This document shows positions 1 to 5,905 of a DNA stretch of 10,970 nt, one piece after another. Within the stretch, counting starts at the first letter, position 1. The number at the start of each line of letters is the position of its first letter. A program made the translations under genes and the position numbers. Origin of the DNA: a bacterium (lineage in GTDB: Bacteria > Patescibacteriota > Saccharimonadia > Saccharimonadales > UBA4665); contig JAJYKI010000017.1 of NCBI GenBank assembly GCA_021788675.1, positions 1 through 10,970 on the forward strand, read 5' to 3'. The notes under the pieces are model-generated. The model searched no databases. It was not told the origin of the DNA and saw nothing but the letters and a program-made list of their open reading frames with translations.

Positions 1-10
1 CGAAGAAGAT

Positions 11-39
11 ATTATAACTTTGGACAATATGCAACACAA
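11..39 (-). promoter_or_regulatory. Possible divergent promoter pointing out of the left edge
   Basis: Read on the - strand, TTGTGT (39-34) is followed after 17 bases by a perfect TATAAT (16-11). A transcript would start around positions 3-5, so a gene should begin at or just beyond the left edge. That gene is not visible. The spacing and the perfect -10 support the call, but the -35 is only half consensus and the region is AT-rich, so a chance match is possible. Confidence 0.4.
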
Positions 40-64
40 ATAGTCAATAATAAGCATAACAACA

Positions 65-93
65 TTGACAAATACGCCAAAGTCTGATAGCAT
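65..93 (+). promoter_or_regulatory. Promoter of the first gene, probably giving a leaderless mRNA
   Basis: A perfect -35 TTGACA (65-70) is followed after exactly 17 bases by TAGCAT (88-93), which fits the TAnnnT core of a -10 box. The predicted start of transcription is about 99-100, on the ATG of the downstream gene, and no Shine-Dalgarno sequence lies before that ATG. An alternative -10, CATAAT (91-96), would need a poor 20-base spacer. Confidence 0.55.
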
Positions 94-104
94 AATATAT
101 GCTA
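88..104. promoter_or_regulatory. Palindrome over the -10 box and start codon; candidate operator
   Basis: TAGCAT (88-93) and ATGCTA (99-104) form a perfect 6-bp inverted repeat with a 5-base spacer. It covers the -10 element and the start codon of the next gene, where a bound repressor would block transcription. An AATATGC half-site also lies at 26-32, between the elements of the putative divergent promoter. I do not recognise the cognate regulator; a LexA-like protein is one idea only. Confidence 0.35.
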
Positions 105-359
105 ATGCAAAAATACAAACAACAATTAAAACAAGCAAAAAGACGGGCGACGCACGAGCGAATCGGAGCGTTAGCATTGGCCATTGTAACGCTTTTAGGT
201 TTAGCCTCGTTGTCAAAGGACGCAAAAGGGTATTACAGAGAGGTTGTGACCAACCCGTCTTTTGCACTTAATCAGTTAACCGAAAGGGAAAACGAAACCG
301 CTAGGATGCCAGTCAGGTTTGATGTAGGTATTCGTCGGACAACAATTGGCGGTTCTTAA
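99..359 (+). CDS. Small single-pass membrane protein, function unknown
   Basis: An 86-residue protein with a very basic N-terminus (Lys/Arg-rich, residues 5-21), one hydrophobic segment at about 22-39, and a charged tail of about 47 residues. The basic N-terminus predicts an N-in topology with the tail outside the membrane. I recognise no family. The start at 99 is supported by the promoter placing +1 at about that base; a second in-frame ATG at 105 is equally possible. There is no Shine-Dalgarno sequence, so translation is probably leaderless. The next gene begins 11 bases after the TAA, so the two form an operon. By place and architecture it could be an envelope or division accessory protein, which is inference. 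The reading frame is certain as an ORF and likely as a gene because of the promoter and coupling. Confidence 0.65.
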   Translation: MLMQKYKQQLKQAKRRATHERIGALALAIVTLLGLASLSKDAKGYYREVVTNPSFALNQLTERENETARMPVRFDVGIRRTTIGGS

Positions 360-370
360 GGAATTAATAG

Positions 371-748
371 ATGAAAAATAAAAACAAATACAATAATTCT
401 CGTTATGCTTATGATCAAAATTATGAAAAAAAATCTGGTCATAAAGGGGCAAAAATAACTTTAGGGGTGGCAGGGGCTATTGGTGCCGTTGTGGTCGGAA
501 CTCATTTTCAAAATTCGGCTACTGATATCAATAAACTACCAACCAAAGAAGTTACAGTAACCAACGGCGCACCTTTAAATTCGATTGATGGCATTATTGG
601 TGCGGTAGATGGCAATCAATTGAGTGCTCCGGTTTTTTATAATTTACAAGAATATCTTCTGAAGCAGAATCACGGTTCGGCTACGATTTATTCAGGCGAG
701 CAGTTCATGGTTCCGATTGTGCAGCAATCTCATCCCCGCAAGCTATAA
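371..748 (+). CDS. Single-pass membrane protein with a C-terminal LysM-like segment
   Basis: A 125-residue protein: polar Lys/Asn/Tyr-rich N-terminus (1-27), a Gly/Ala/Val membrane segment (about 28-46), a short linker, and a C-terminal segment at about 60-117. That segment starts VTVTNGAPLNSI, then has an Asn after a leucine-rich turn (LLKQN) and ends IYSGEQFMVPI. This follows the LysM pattern of a V-x-x-G-x-x-L-x-x-I start, a central leucine/Asn, and a Y-x-G-Q-x-l-x-I-P end, though with a longer middle than usual. LysM domains bind GlcNAc-containing glycans such as peptidoglycan, so an anchored wall-binding role is plausible. The start is fixed by AAGGA (358-362), 8 bases before the ATG and overlapping the previous gene's stop. 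The membrane-plus-LysM layout resembles YneA-type division inhibitors, but homology is not shown. An intrinsic terminator follows. Confidence 0.7.
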   Translation: MKNKNKYNNSRYAYDQNYEKKSGHKGAKITLGVAGAIGAVVVGTHFQNSATDINKLPTKEVTVTNGAPLNSIDGIIGAVDGNQLSAPVFYNLQEYLLKQNHGSATIYSGEQFMVPIVQQSHPRKL

Positions 749-786
749 CTATACTTCTAAGAAGTAAATTAGGCTATAAACGTGAA

Positions 787-813
787 GTGGTGTCAAAAAC
801 ACCACCTTTTTTT
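787..813 (+). terminator. Intrinsic terminator of the two-gene membrane protein operon
   Basis: GTGGTGT (787-793) pairs perfectly with ACACCAC (799-805) around a 5-base loop. After one more C comes a run of seven T (807-813). It lies 39 bases after the stop at 748 and just before the MraZ operator, so it insulates the dcw cluster from the upstream unit. Confidence 0.85.
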
Positions 814-820
814 ATATAAA

Positions 821-845
821 TGGGTTGCAGTGGGTTGCAGTGGGT
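821..845 (+). promoter_or_regulatory. MraZ operator: three TGGGT boxes at 10-base spacing
   Basis: TGGGT occurs at 821-825, 831-835 and 841-845, separated by identical TGCAG spacers in the first two intervals. Direct TGGGN repeats with 5-base gaps upstream of mraZ are the established binding site of the MraZ transcription factor in E. coli and Mycoplasma. The boxes overlap the proposed mraZ promoter, which predicts autoregulation. Confidence 0.88.
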
Positions 846-853
846 AGTATATT
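825..853 (+). promoter_or_regulatory. Promoter of mraZ and the dcw cluster
   Basis: TTGCAG (825-830) and TATATT (848-853) are separated by 17 bases. The second and third MraZ boxes fall in the spacer and the first covers the -35, so MraZ binding would compete with RNA polymerase. Transcription would begin near 860, leaving a leader of about 70 bases. The -35 is three-quarters consensus at best and is generated by the repeat, so its use is likely but not certain. Confidence 0.55.
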
Positions 854-857
854 CGCA

Positions 858-921
858 GTAGTGGCTAATATGAATAAACGGCAAAAACCAGCGTTTACTC
901 ATCAAAAATAAAAACCACTAC
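858..921 (+). other. Foldable 5' leader of mraZ (two nested stems)
   Basis: The outer stem pairs GTAGTGG (858-864) with CCACTAC (915-921), 7 bp perfect. The inner stem pairs 871-880 with 892-901, 9 of 10 bp, including TAAACG with CGTTTA. Together they span nearly the whole predicted leader and end 9 bases before the ATG. The fold could affect stability or initiation of mraZ, which has no usable Shine-Dalgarno sequence. As DNA, the outer inverted repeat could also be a protein site. Confidence 0.45.
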
Positions 922-930
922 ATAATAGGG

Positions 931-1293
931 ATGGCAACAATAGACTACTTCGAACGAAAGCTCGACGACAAAAAGCGGTTAACCATACCAGCTGAGTTGC
1001 GAGCCGAGTTTAAGAGTGGTGTTGTTGTAACCAGGGGCTTCAAAAAGTACCTGCATCTATATTCCAAAAAGGTTTGGGACGAAGAAGTCGAGCCGGCTCT
1101 AAAGGGTAAAATCCTGGACGAGACAACAGCCGATATTAACGTCCAATTCCGTATGGGAAAAATAGAAGGACCATTGGATGCAAAGCAAGGCAGGGTTCTG
1201 CTTGAGCAGCATTTACTGGACTACGCAGGCATTGACAAAGAGCTCATAGCCGTACGGGCCGGCCAGTATTGGCGACTTATGACTAAACCATAA
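931..1293 (+). CDS. mraZ: MraZ, transcriptional regulator of the dcw cluster
   Basis: A DNA-binding protein of the MraZ/AbrB-like fold that represses the division and cell wall cluster by binding TGGG repeats. At 120 residues it is shorter than the usual 140-150. The two family half-motifs are present: LDDKKRLTIP at 11-20 and LDAKQGRVLL at 82-91, matching the DxKGR signature; the first has Lys in place of Gly. The C-terminal helix that normally follows the second half is missing, the protein ending right after GQYWRLMTKP. The start at 931 gives the correct distance to the first motif and no other start is available. AGGG directly abuts the ATG, too close to act as a Shine-Dalgarno sequence, while CATAAT (921-926) looks like a -10 box, so initiation may be leaderless. 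Its operator lies 86-110 bases upstream. Identity is secure from motifs, operator and neighbours. Confidence 0.93.
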   Translation: MATIDYFERKLDDKKRLTIPAELRAEFKSGVVVTRGFKKYLHLYSKKVWDEEVEPALKGKILDETTADINVQFRMGKIEGPLDAKQGRVLLEQHLLDYAGIDKELIAVRAGQYWRLMTKP

Positions 1294-1605
1294 GTTCTTT
1301 CATCCCCGATTGGGCACCTTAACAATTCAAGTAAACGCTTAAAAGACAGCAAGATCGAATGCAGCCTCGAGGTTAGCTATTCGGCAGTCAACAAGTGGAT
1401 CATAAGGGCACCACTATAAAAAGTCCTGGTACTTTTCTCAAAACACCTCCCAAAACTCCACCTCACACATAAGTCTCTCAATTTTCATGCCTCCAGTAAG
1501 AAGTTCTTAGATTTTTTCAAAATCTTTTTAATACTTCTTTACATACATGGAGATATGAAATACAAAAACAAAAACTAATAAAACAAAAAGTTGGCTGCTG
1601 AATAG
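1294..1605 (+). other. Gap between mraZ and rsmH, no convincing gene
   Basis: These 312 bases hold no convincing gene. The mraZ frame stays open for 41 codons after its stop (1294-1416, TAA at 1417-1419), but the extension does not resemble an MraZ C-terminus. A small perfect hairpin pairs AAAAGT (1419-1424) with ACTTTT (1431-1436). The stretch 1437-1500 is pyrimidine-rich with ACCTCC and CACCTC, which resemble the anti-Shine-Dalgarno end of 16S rRNA on this strand. From 1498 on there is a nested inverted repeat, listed separately. Bases 1555-1605 are A-rich. Confidence 0.5.
1498..1539 (+). repeat. Nested inverted repeat with terminator-like core upstream of rsmH
   Basis: AAGAAGT (1498-1504) is the reverse complement of ACTTCTT (1533-1539). 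Inside it, AGATTTT (1509-1515) pairs with AAAATCT (1519-1525) over a 3-base loop and is followed by TTTT (1526-1529). The inner AT-only stem is weak for a terminator; the double nesting suggests an attenuator, a processing site or a protein site. It could modulate read-through from mraZ to rsmH. Confidence 0.35.
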
Positions 1606-1638
1606 GTGACCTTGCACAAAAACAAAAAACAAGAAAAA

Positions 1639-2529
1639 ATGCACCAAAATCCTCACACAAAACACACTCCGGTTCTATTGGCTGAAATATTAAGTAGCGT
1701 TAGTCCCGAAAAGGGCGAACGTTATCTTGATTTAACGGCTGGATATGGCGGACATGCCACGGCTATTTTAGATGCGACTGACAATTATAAAGAGTCGGTC
1801 CTGATAGATCGTGACGGTTATGCCAATATGGAATTGAAGCGGCAATTCGAATTAACCGGCATTGAAATAATTCACCAGGATTATCTTAATGCCAGCCGAC
1901 GGCTTTTGGCCGACAAACGGCAATTCGATATTATTGTTGCAGATTTAGGGGTATCGTCACCGCACCTTAACGAGGGTAGTCGAGGCTTCAGTTTTAACGA
2001 CGTCGGCCCGTTGGATATGCGCATGGACCAAAGCCAGGAAAAAACGGCTTGGCACATAGTTAATCAAACCAGCGAGCAGGAATTGTCGGATTTGCTTTGG
2101 CGATTTGGCGAAGAGCCGAAGGCCAGACAGATTGCTAGGTTGATCGTCAAGAACCGACCATTAACAACGACGAATCAGTTGGCAGAAATTGCTGTTCGCG
2201 TTTGGCGATCGTCCCACAGTCGGACACATCCGGCCACTAGGACATTCCAAGCGATTAGAATCGCTGTTAATGACGAGCTCGGTCAGCTCGCTGAAGCATT
2301 GCCGGTTTGGTTGAGGCTACTGGCTCCAGGAGGCCGTATAGCTATTATTAGTTTTCATAGTTTGGAAGACCGTATAGTTAAGCAGTTTTTTGTAAGTCAG
2401 TCAGGCGAGCGTTACGATGCTGAATTGTTACTTTTGACTAAGCGTCCGCTAACGCCAAGCCCCCAAGAATTAGCCCATAATCCGCGGTCCCGTAGCGCCA
2501 AGCTTCGGGTCGCAGTGAAACAAAAATAA
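1639..2529 (+). CDS. rsmH: RsmH (MraW), 16S rRNA m4C1402 methyltransferase
   Basis: Methylates N4 of C1402 in the decoding centre of 16S rRNA using S-adenosylmethionine. From the ATG at 1639 it has 296 residues, close to the family's usual 300-315. Visible motifs: HTPVLLAEIL at 9-18, the SAM-binding loop DLTAGYGGHA at 31-40, acidic D58 in LIDRD, DLGVSSPHL at 102-110, GFSFNDVGPLDMRMD at 116-130, the RTHPATRTFQAIRIAVNDEL block at 195-214, and PGGRIAIISFHSLEDRIVK at 230-248. A GTG at 1606 would add 11 Lys-rich residues coded by A-rich, leader-like sequence. I prefer 1639 because family members begin just before HTPVLL, but neither start has a strong ribosome site. It is the second gene of the canonical dcw order, separated from mraZ by an unusually long gap and from ftsL by a structured spacer. 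Confidence 0.95.
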   Translation: MHQNPHTKHTPVLLAEILSSVSPEKGERYLDLTAGYGGHATAILDATDNYKESVLIDRDGYANMELKRQFELTGIEIIHQDYLNASRRLLADKRQFDIIVADLGVSSPHLNEGSRGFSFNDVGPLDMRMDQSQEKTAWHIVNQTSEQELSDLLWRFGEEPKARQIARLIVKNRPLTTTNQLAEIAVRVWRSSHSRTHPATRTFQAIRIAVNDELGQLAEALPVWLRLLAPGGRIAIISFHSLEDRIVKQFFVSQSGERYDAELLLLTKRPLTPSPQELAHNPRSRSAKLRVAVKQK

Positions 2530-2547
2530 AGAAAGGGAAATGCCATA

Positions 2548-2607
2548 ATGCCGATACAGGTAAAAAGCAACTCCCGGGCTTATAAAATACACGTCCGTGT
2601 AGTTTAA
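2548..2607 (+). CDS. Possible 19-residue small protein or leader peptide
   Basis: A short ORF of 19 codons plus TAA, starting MPIQVKSNSRAYKI, basic overall. AAAGGG in GAAAGGGAA (2531-2539) lies 10 bases before the ATG, which is longer than ideal. The same nonamer recurs at 2652-2660 as the ribosome site of ftsL. A two-codon ORF (ATG CCA TAA) also begins at 2540 behind the same site. A 10-bp hairpin follows the stop by 11 bases, so a leader-peptide role for ftsL is conceivable. No family is recognised and chance is possible. Confidence 0.3.
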   Translation: MPIQVKSNSRAYKIHVRVV

Positions 2608-2618
2608 AAGCTTCAAAC

Positions 2619-2649
2619 CCAGCTCTGCTCAAAAACCGGGCAGAGCTGG
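2619..2649 (+). other. Strong hairpin just upstream of the ftsL ribosome site
   Basis: CCAGCTCTGC (2619-2628) pairs perfectly with GCAGAGCTGG (2640-2649) around an 11-base loop. No T-run follows, so it is not an ordinary terminator. It ends 2 bases before the GAAAGGGAA ribosome site of ftsL and could stabilise the downstream mRNA after cleavage or tune ftsL translation. A smaller hairpin (TACAC 2588-2592 with GTGTA 2597-2601) lies just before it. Confidence 0.6.
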
Positions 2650-2667
2650 ACGAAAGGGAAGACAAAC

Positions 2668-3015
2668 ATGACATATTCTAGCTCTTTAGCTTTTAGCCGA
2701 TCGCAGTTTTCAGGCCGTAATCGAAACTCGGTCAGCTTTAAGTCTAAGGCCAGGACGCTTGGTCCAATCAGTAACACGATTATTCTGATCGTGCTTGCGT
2801 GCTTACTGGGCTTGTTTTATTTGGCCCAGGTGACCAAGACAAACGCCTACGGCTTTACGCTCAATAATCTACAGCAACAGCAGAATCAATTAAAGGCCGA
2901 ATATGCGGACCTGCAGGTTTCTTCAGCTCAACTTCAATCTGTTAGTCGGGCGCAGAGCAGCAGCGTAGCTAAAAGCATGGTTCCGTTAACACCTTCAGCC
3001 ACGGCACAAAATTAG
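2668..3015 (+). CDS. ftsL: FtsL/DivIC-like septum protein
   Basis: A 115-residue bitopic membrane protein with a Ser/Arg-rich cytoplasmic N-terminus (1-35), one membrane segment (about 36-54, Ile/Leu-rich) and an outside stretch at about 62-96 rich in Gln/Leu with heptad-like spacing, as in the FtsL/DivIC coiled coil. The tail (97-115) is Ser/Thr/Pro/Ala-rich. FtsL forms a complex with FtsQ and a partner (FtsB/DivIC) that activates FtsW-FtsI at the septum. Sequence identity in this family is very low, so the call rests on length, topology, coiled coil and its place between rsmH and ftsI. The start is supported by GAAAGGGAA 7 bases upstream. Stop is TAG. No separate FtsB/DivIC gene is in the window. 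Confidence 0.75.
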   Translation: MTYSSSLAFSRSQFSGRNRNSVSFKSKARTLGPISNTIILIVLACLLGLFYLAQVTKTNAYGFTLNNLQQQQNQLKAEYADLQVSSAQLQSVSRAQSSSVAKSMVPLTPSATAQN

Positions 3016-3016
3016 T

Positions 3017-3022
3017 TACAAT
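3017..3022 (+). promoter_or_regulatory. Possible -10 box just before ftsI
   Basis: TACAAT lies in the 14-base gap between the ftsL stop and the ftsI ATG and would start transcription at about 3028-3030, on the ATG itself. No -35 is visible. The AGGG at 3023-3026 could instead be a short-spaced Shine-Dalgarno core. Both readings are possible. Confidence 0.3.
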
Positions 3023-3029
3023 AGGGATT

Positions 3030-4814
3030 ATGTTTAATTCGTCCGGTCCGTCACCGGCTAAATCGGTCGGCAGGATACGAATTTGGTTCGGTATTATTGC
3101 CGCTACGATCGCAATTTTCGGGTTGCGACTTTTTGACGTTCAGATAATCCAGTATGGTCACTATAAGCAAGCGGCACTGAATGACCAGTTAAAGCAGTAC
3201 CAAATTCCGGCTACAAGGGGAATTATCGAAGCCGAAGACGGCAATAGTGTAGTACCGATTGTATTGAATCAAAAACTATACACTCTTTTCGCGGACCCGC
3301 CATTTATTAAACATCCGGACGTTGTCGCCTCTCAGATAAGTAAAATTGTTGGCGGAAGCCCGCAAAGCTACTTGCCAGCGCTGACGATGAAAGGTACGCA
3401 ATACGCTGTATTGGCAAAAAAACTTACCCAGACTCAAAGCGATGCGATAACCAAATTAAAAGATCCCGGCCTAGGCACGCAAGGTCAGTATTACCGGGTT
3501 TATCCCGACGGCGATTTGGCGGCCCAATTACTGGGCTTTGTAAATCAAAACGGGGTTGGAGTCTATGGTGTTGAACAGGCGCTTAATCCTCAGTTAGCCG
3601 GTAAGCCCGGTCTGCTCAAAGCAATAACGGATGTTAACGGTGTTCCGCTAGCGGCTAGCAAGCAAAACACGCAGATTCCGCCAACTCCAGGCAAGAACGT
3701 GGTTTTAACTATAAATGTCGGTATCCAAGAGCAACTCCAGCAAATTCTAGCCAATGAATATAAGGCGACTAAGTCCCAGGACGTAAGTGCCGTGATCATC
3801 AATCCATACAATGGTCACGTCAAGGCGATGGCGAACTATCCGTCATATAATCCGGGTAATTACGCCAGTGTAACCAACTCTAAGTTGTTTGATAATAACG
3901 TAGTTGATTACCCGATAGAGCCGGGTTCGGTCATGAAAACTCTTACTACTTCGGCGGCGCTAGATAGTGGCTCTATTACTCCTAATGAGACGTTTTTTGA
4001 TCCGGCGCACTGGGTGATCAATGGTTTCAATATTACGGACATCAAACAGGATGGTGGCGCCAGACAGCAAAACATCGCCAGTATATTAGCCCTATCGCTC
4101 AATACCGGTGCGACATGGATGCTCATGCAAATGAGTCAAAAGGGCAATACGATTATTAATGCCAACGGCATTAATACCTGGCACGATTACATGGTCAATC
4201 ATTTTCGTCTTGGTCAGCCGACGGGCATTGAGCAGGGTTATGAAGCTGCGGGCTATGTGCCCCCGGCCAATATGCAGGATCCGTCAATCGATTTGCGCTA
4301 TGCCAATACTGCGTTCGGTCAGGGCGTTTCGGTAACGGCCCTGCAATTGGGGGCGGCGTTGAGTAGTGTCCTTAACGGCGGCACTTATTACCAGCCGACG
4401 CTGGTTAGTCAGATGATATCTTCCAACGGACAGACGACCGTAAATCAGCCTAAGGTGTTGGAGCGAAACGTAGTAAAGCCGAATGTCGGCCAGGAGCTTG
4501 TGCCTTTAATGCAGGGAGTAGTGAAGGCGTATTTGCACGGCGGGTTTTCGTTCATGAATTTTCCAAGTAACTATATAGTCGGCGGCAAGACCGGAACGGC
4601 TCAAGTGGCTAAACCGACCGGCGGATACTACAAAAATGTCTATAACGGATCTTATGTTGGTTTCGTGGGCGGCAATAAACCGCAGTATGTAATCGTGGTC
4701 TACGCAATCAAGCCTAACGTTCCGGGCTATGCCGGATCCTATGCCGGTCAACCGATATTCGCAGACATTGCCCACATGTTAATTAATGACGGTTATGTTT
4801 TACCAAAGAACTAG
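3030..4814 (+). CDS. ftsI: FtsI, class B penicillin-binding protein (septal transpeptidase)
   Basis: Crosslinks septal peptidoglycan as the partner of FtsW. It has 594 residues, normal for the family: short cytoplasmic N-terminus, one membrane anchor (about 18-37), PBP dimerisation/pedestal domain (about 55-215) containing the RGIIEAEDG region at 63-71, and transpeptidase domain (about 220-590). All three penicillin-binding motifs are present: S300-V-M-K303 within EPGSVMKT, S356-L-N358, and K520-T-G522 followed by TAQV, so the enzyme should be active. No PASTA domain is present. The ATG at 3030 sits 14 bases after the ftsL stop, with AGGG unusually close (3 bases) and a TACAAT just before it. 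The gene ends with TAG. Its place between ftsL and mraY is that of ftsI in dcw clusters and favours FtsI over an elongation PBP2. Confidence 0.95.
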   Translation: MFNSSGPSPAKSVGRIRIWFGIIAATIAIFGLRLFDVQIIQYGHYKQAALNDQLKQYQIPATRGIIEAEDGNSVVPIVLNQKLYTLFADPPFIKHPDVVASQISKIVGGSPQSYLPALTMKGTQYAVLAKKLTQTQSDAITKLKDPGLGTQGQYYRVYPDGDLAAQLLGFVNQNGVGVYGVEQALNPQLAGKPGLLKAITDVNGVPLAASKQNTQIPPTPGKNVVLTINVGIQEQLQQILANEYKATKSQDVSAVIINPYNGHVKAMANYPSYNPGNYASVTNSKLFDNNVVDYPIEPGSVMKTLTTSAALDSGSITPNETFFDPAHWVINGFNITDIKQDGGARQQNIASILALSLNTGATWMLMQMSQKGNTIINANGINTWHDYMVNHFRLGQPTGIEQGYEAAGYVPPANMQDPSIDLRYANTAFGQGVSVTALQLGAALSSVLNGGTYYQPTLVSQMISSNGQTTVNQPKVLERNVVKPNVGQELVPLMQGVVKAYLHGGFSFMNFPSNYIVGGKTGTAQVAKPTGGYYKNVYNGSYVGFVGGNKPQYVIVVYAIKPNVPGYAGSYAGQPIFADIAHMLINDGYVLPKN

Positions 4815-4840
4815 GGCTGCCCAATAAGAGTATTTAATAG

Positions 4841-4846
4841 TATAAT
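4841..4846 (+). promoter_or_regulatory. Perfect -10 box before mraY
   Basis: A perfect TATAAT lies in the 47-base gap between ftsI and mraY. It predicts a start near 4852-4853 and a leader of only about 9 bases without a Shine-Dalgarno sequence. No clear -35 is seen 16-18 bases upstream. It suggests an internal promoter for the lipid I/lipid II half of the cluster. Confidence 0.4.
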
Positions 4847-4861
4847 TATCTAAAATTAACA

Positions 4862-5905
4862 ATGAATCAAACACTTCACATTGCCATTCACAGCCAAACT
4901 TTAGTCCGCATATTGTTGCTCGGCTTTTTAAGTTTTGTCGTATCGATGCTGCTAACGCCCATATATACAACCTTGGCATATAAATACCAGTGGTGGAAAA
5001 AGGCCAGAGTCGATGCATGGGGCGGCGGACAAGCGACTGTCTATGCGAAGCTGCATGCCGAAAAACACAAACGCAACATACCTAATATGGCCGGCCTGAT
5101 TTTTGTCATATCGATTGCCATAGTCGTTCTTTTTACGGACCTGGCCAGAAGTCAAACCTGGCTGCCGTTAGCCGGCATGCTGGCAGCCGGACTGATCGGT
5201 CTAATCGATGATATTATGAATATTCGCGGCTTTAACCAATCGATTGCCGGCATGCGGGCACCAATTAAATTTTTTCTATATAGCGTCGTCGGTCTAATAG
5301 GTGGCTACTGGTTTTATTCCAAGCTGGGTGTCCACTCAGTTTATGTGCCCGGATTTAATCATGTCGCTATCGGGATCGGGATAGTTGTTTTGTTTTGGTT
5401 TGTAGTAGTAGCGACAGCTAATGCCGTTAATATAACTGATGGTCTGGACGGCCTGGCGGGCGGTTTATTGGTGTCCTCGTTTCTGGCTTACGCCATAATC
5501 GCGGCGGTTGAGAGTAAGTATGAAATCGCCGGTTTTTGTCTGGCGACCGTGGGGGCTTTGTTGAGCTACACCTGGTTTAATATTTATCCGGCCAGGTTCT
5601 TTATGGGTGACGTCGGCTCGTTTGCTTTAGGTATGGCACTGGGAATCATTGCTATGCAAACCGATACGGTATACGTATTGCCAATTATCGGCGCAGTTTA
5701 CGTAATGGAAACCGGTTCAGTGATTATTAACCGGATATCACGGAAGTTGCGTCATGGTAAAAAAGTCTTTCTATCCTCACCGATTCACCATCACTTTGAA
5801 GCCATGGGTTGGCCAGAAACTAAAGTAACGATGAGATTTTGGATTCTAGGACAGATGGCGGCAGTAATCGGGCTGATCGTTTTTCTTGTCGGTAGGTACA
5901 ATTAA
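4862..5905 (+). CDS. mraY: MraY, phospho-MurNAc-pentapeptide translocase
   Basis: Transfers phospho-MurNAc-pentapeptide from UDP to undecaprenyl phosphate in the inner leaflet, giving lipid I. It has 347 residues and about ten hydrophobic segments, as expected. Family motifs: D116-D117 in GLIDDIMN, N187-A-V-N-I-T-D193-G-L-D196-G-L, G249-D250-V-G-S, and the SPIHHHFEAMGW motif at 306-317 with H309-H311. D116, D117 and D250 correspond to the Mg2+/catalytic acidic residues. The cytoplasmic N-terminal loop reads HKRNIPNMAG at 69-78 where most bacteria have a T-P-x-M-G-G version, so this motif is variant. No Shine-Dalgarno sequence precedes the ATG; a perfect TATAAT lies 15 bases upstream. The stop overlaps the ftsW start as TAATG, indicating translational coupling. 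Confidence 0.95.
   Translation: MNQTLHIAIHSQTLVRILLLGFLSFVVSMLLTPIYTTLAYKYQWWKKARVDAWGGGQATVYAKLHAEKHKRNIPNMAGLIFVISIAIVVLFTDLARSQTWLPLAGMLAAGLIGLIDDIMNIRGFNQSIAGMRAPIKFFLYSVVGLIGGYWFYSKLGVHSVYVPGFNHVAIGIGIVVLFWFVVVATANAVNITDGLDGLAGGLLVSSFLAYAIIAAVESKYEIAGFCLATVGALLSYTWFNIYPARFFMGDVGSFALGMALGIIAMQTDTVYVLPIIGAVYVMETGSVIINRISRKLRHGKKVFLSSPIHHHFEAMGWPETKVTMRFWILGQMAAVIGLIVFLVGRYN

Noticed and set aside
821..845. Short CRISPR-like or tandem repeat array
   Set aside because: Only three short TGGGT units with 5-base spacers, which are fully explained as an MraZ operator.
1438..1488. 16-codon ORF on the - strand with GGAGG before its ATG and a hairpin after it
   Set aside because: The GGAGG is only 1 base from the ATG, the peptide is tiny, and the hairpin lacks a free T-run. 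Probably chance.
3590..4775. ORFs on the - strand inside ftsI (and similar ones inside ftsW, murG and ftsQ)
   Set aside because: They lie opposite well-conserved genes, have no ribosome sites or recognisable domains, and are frame shadows.
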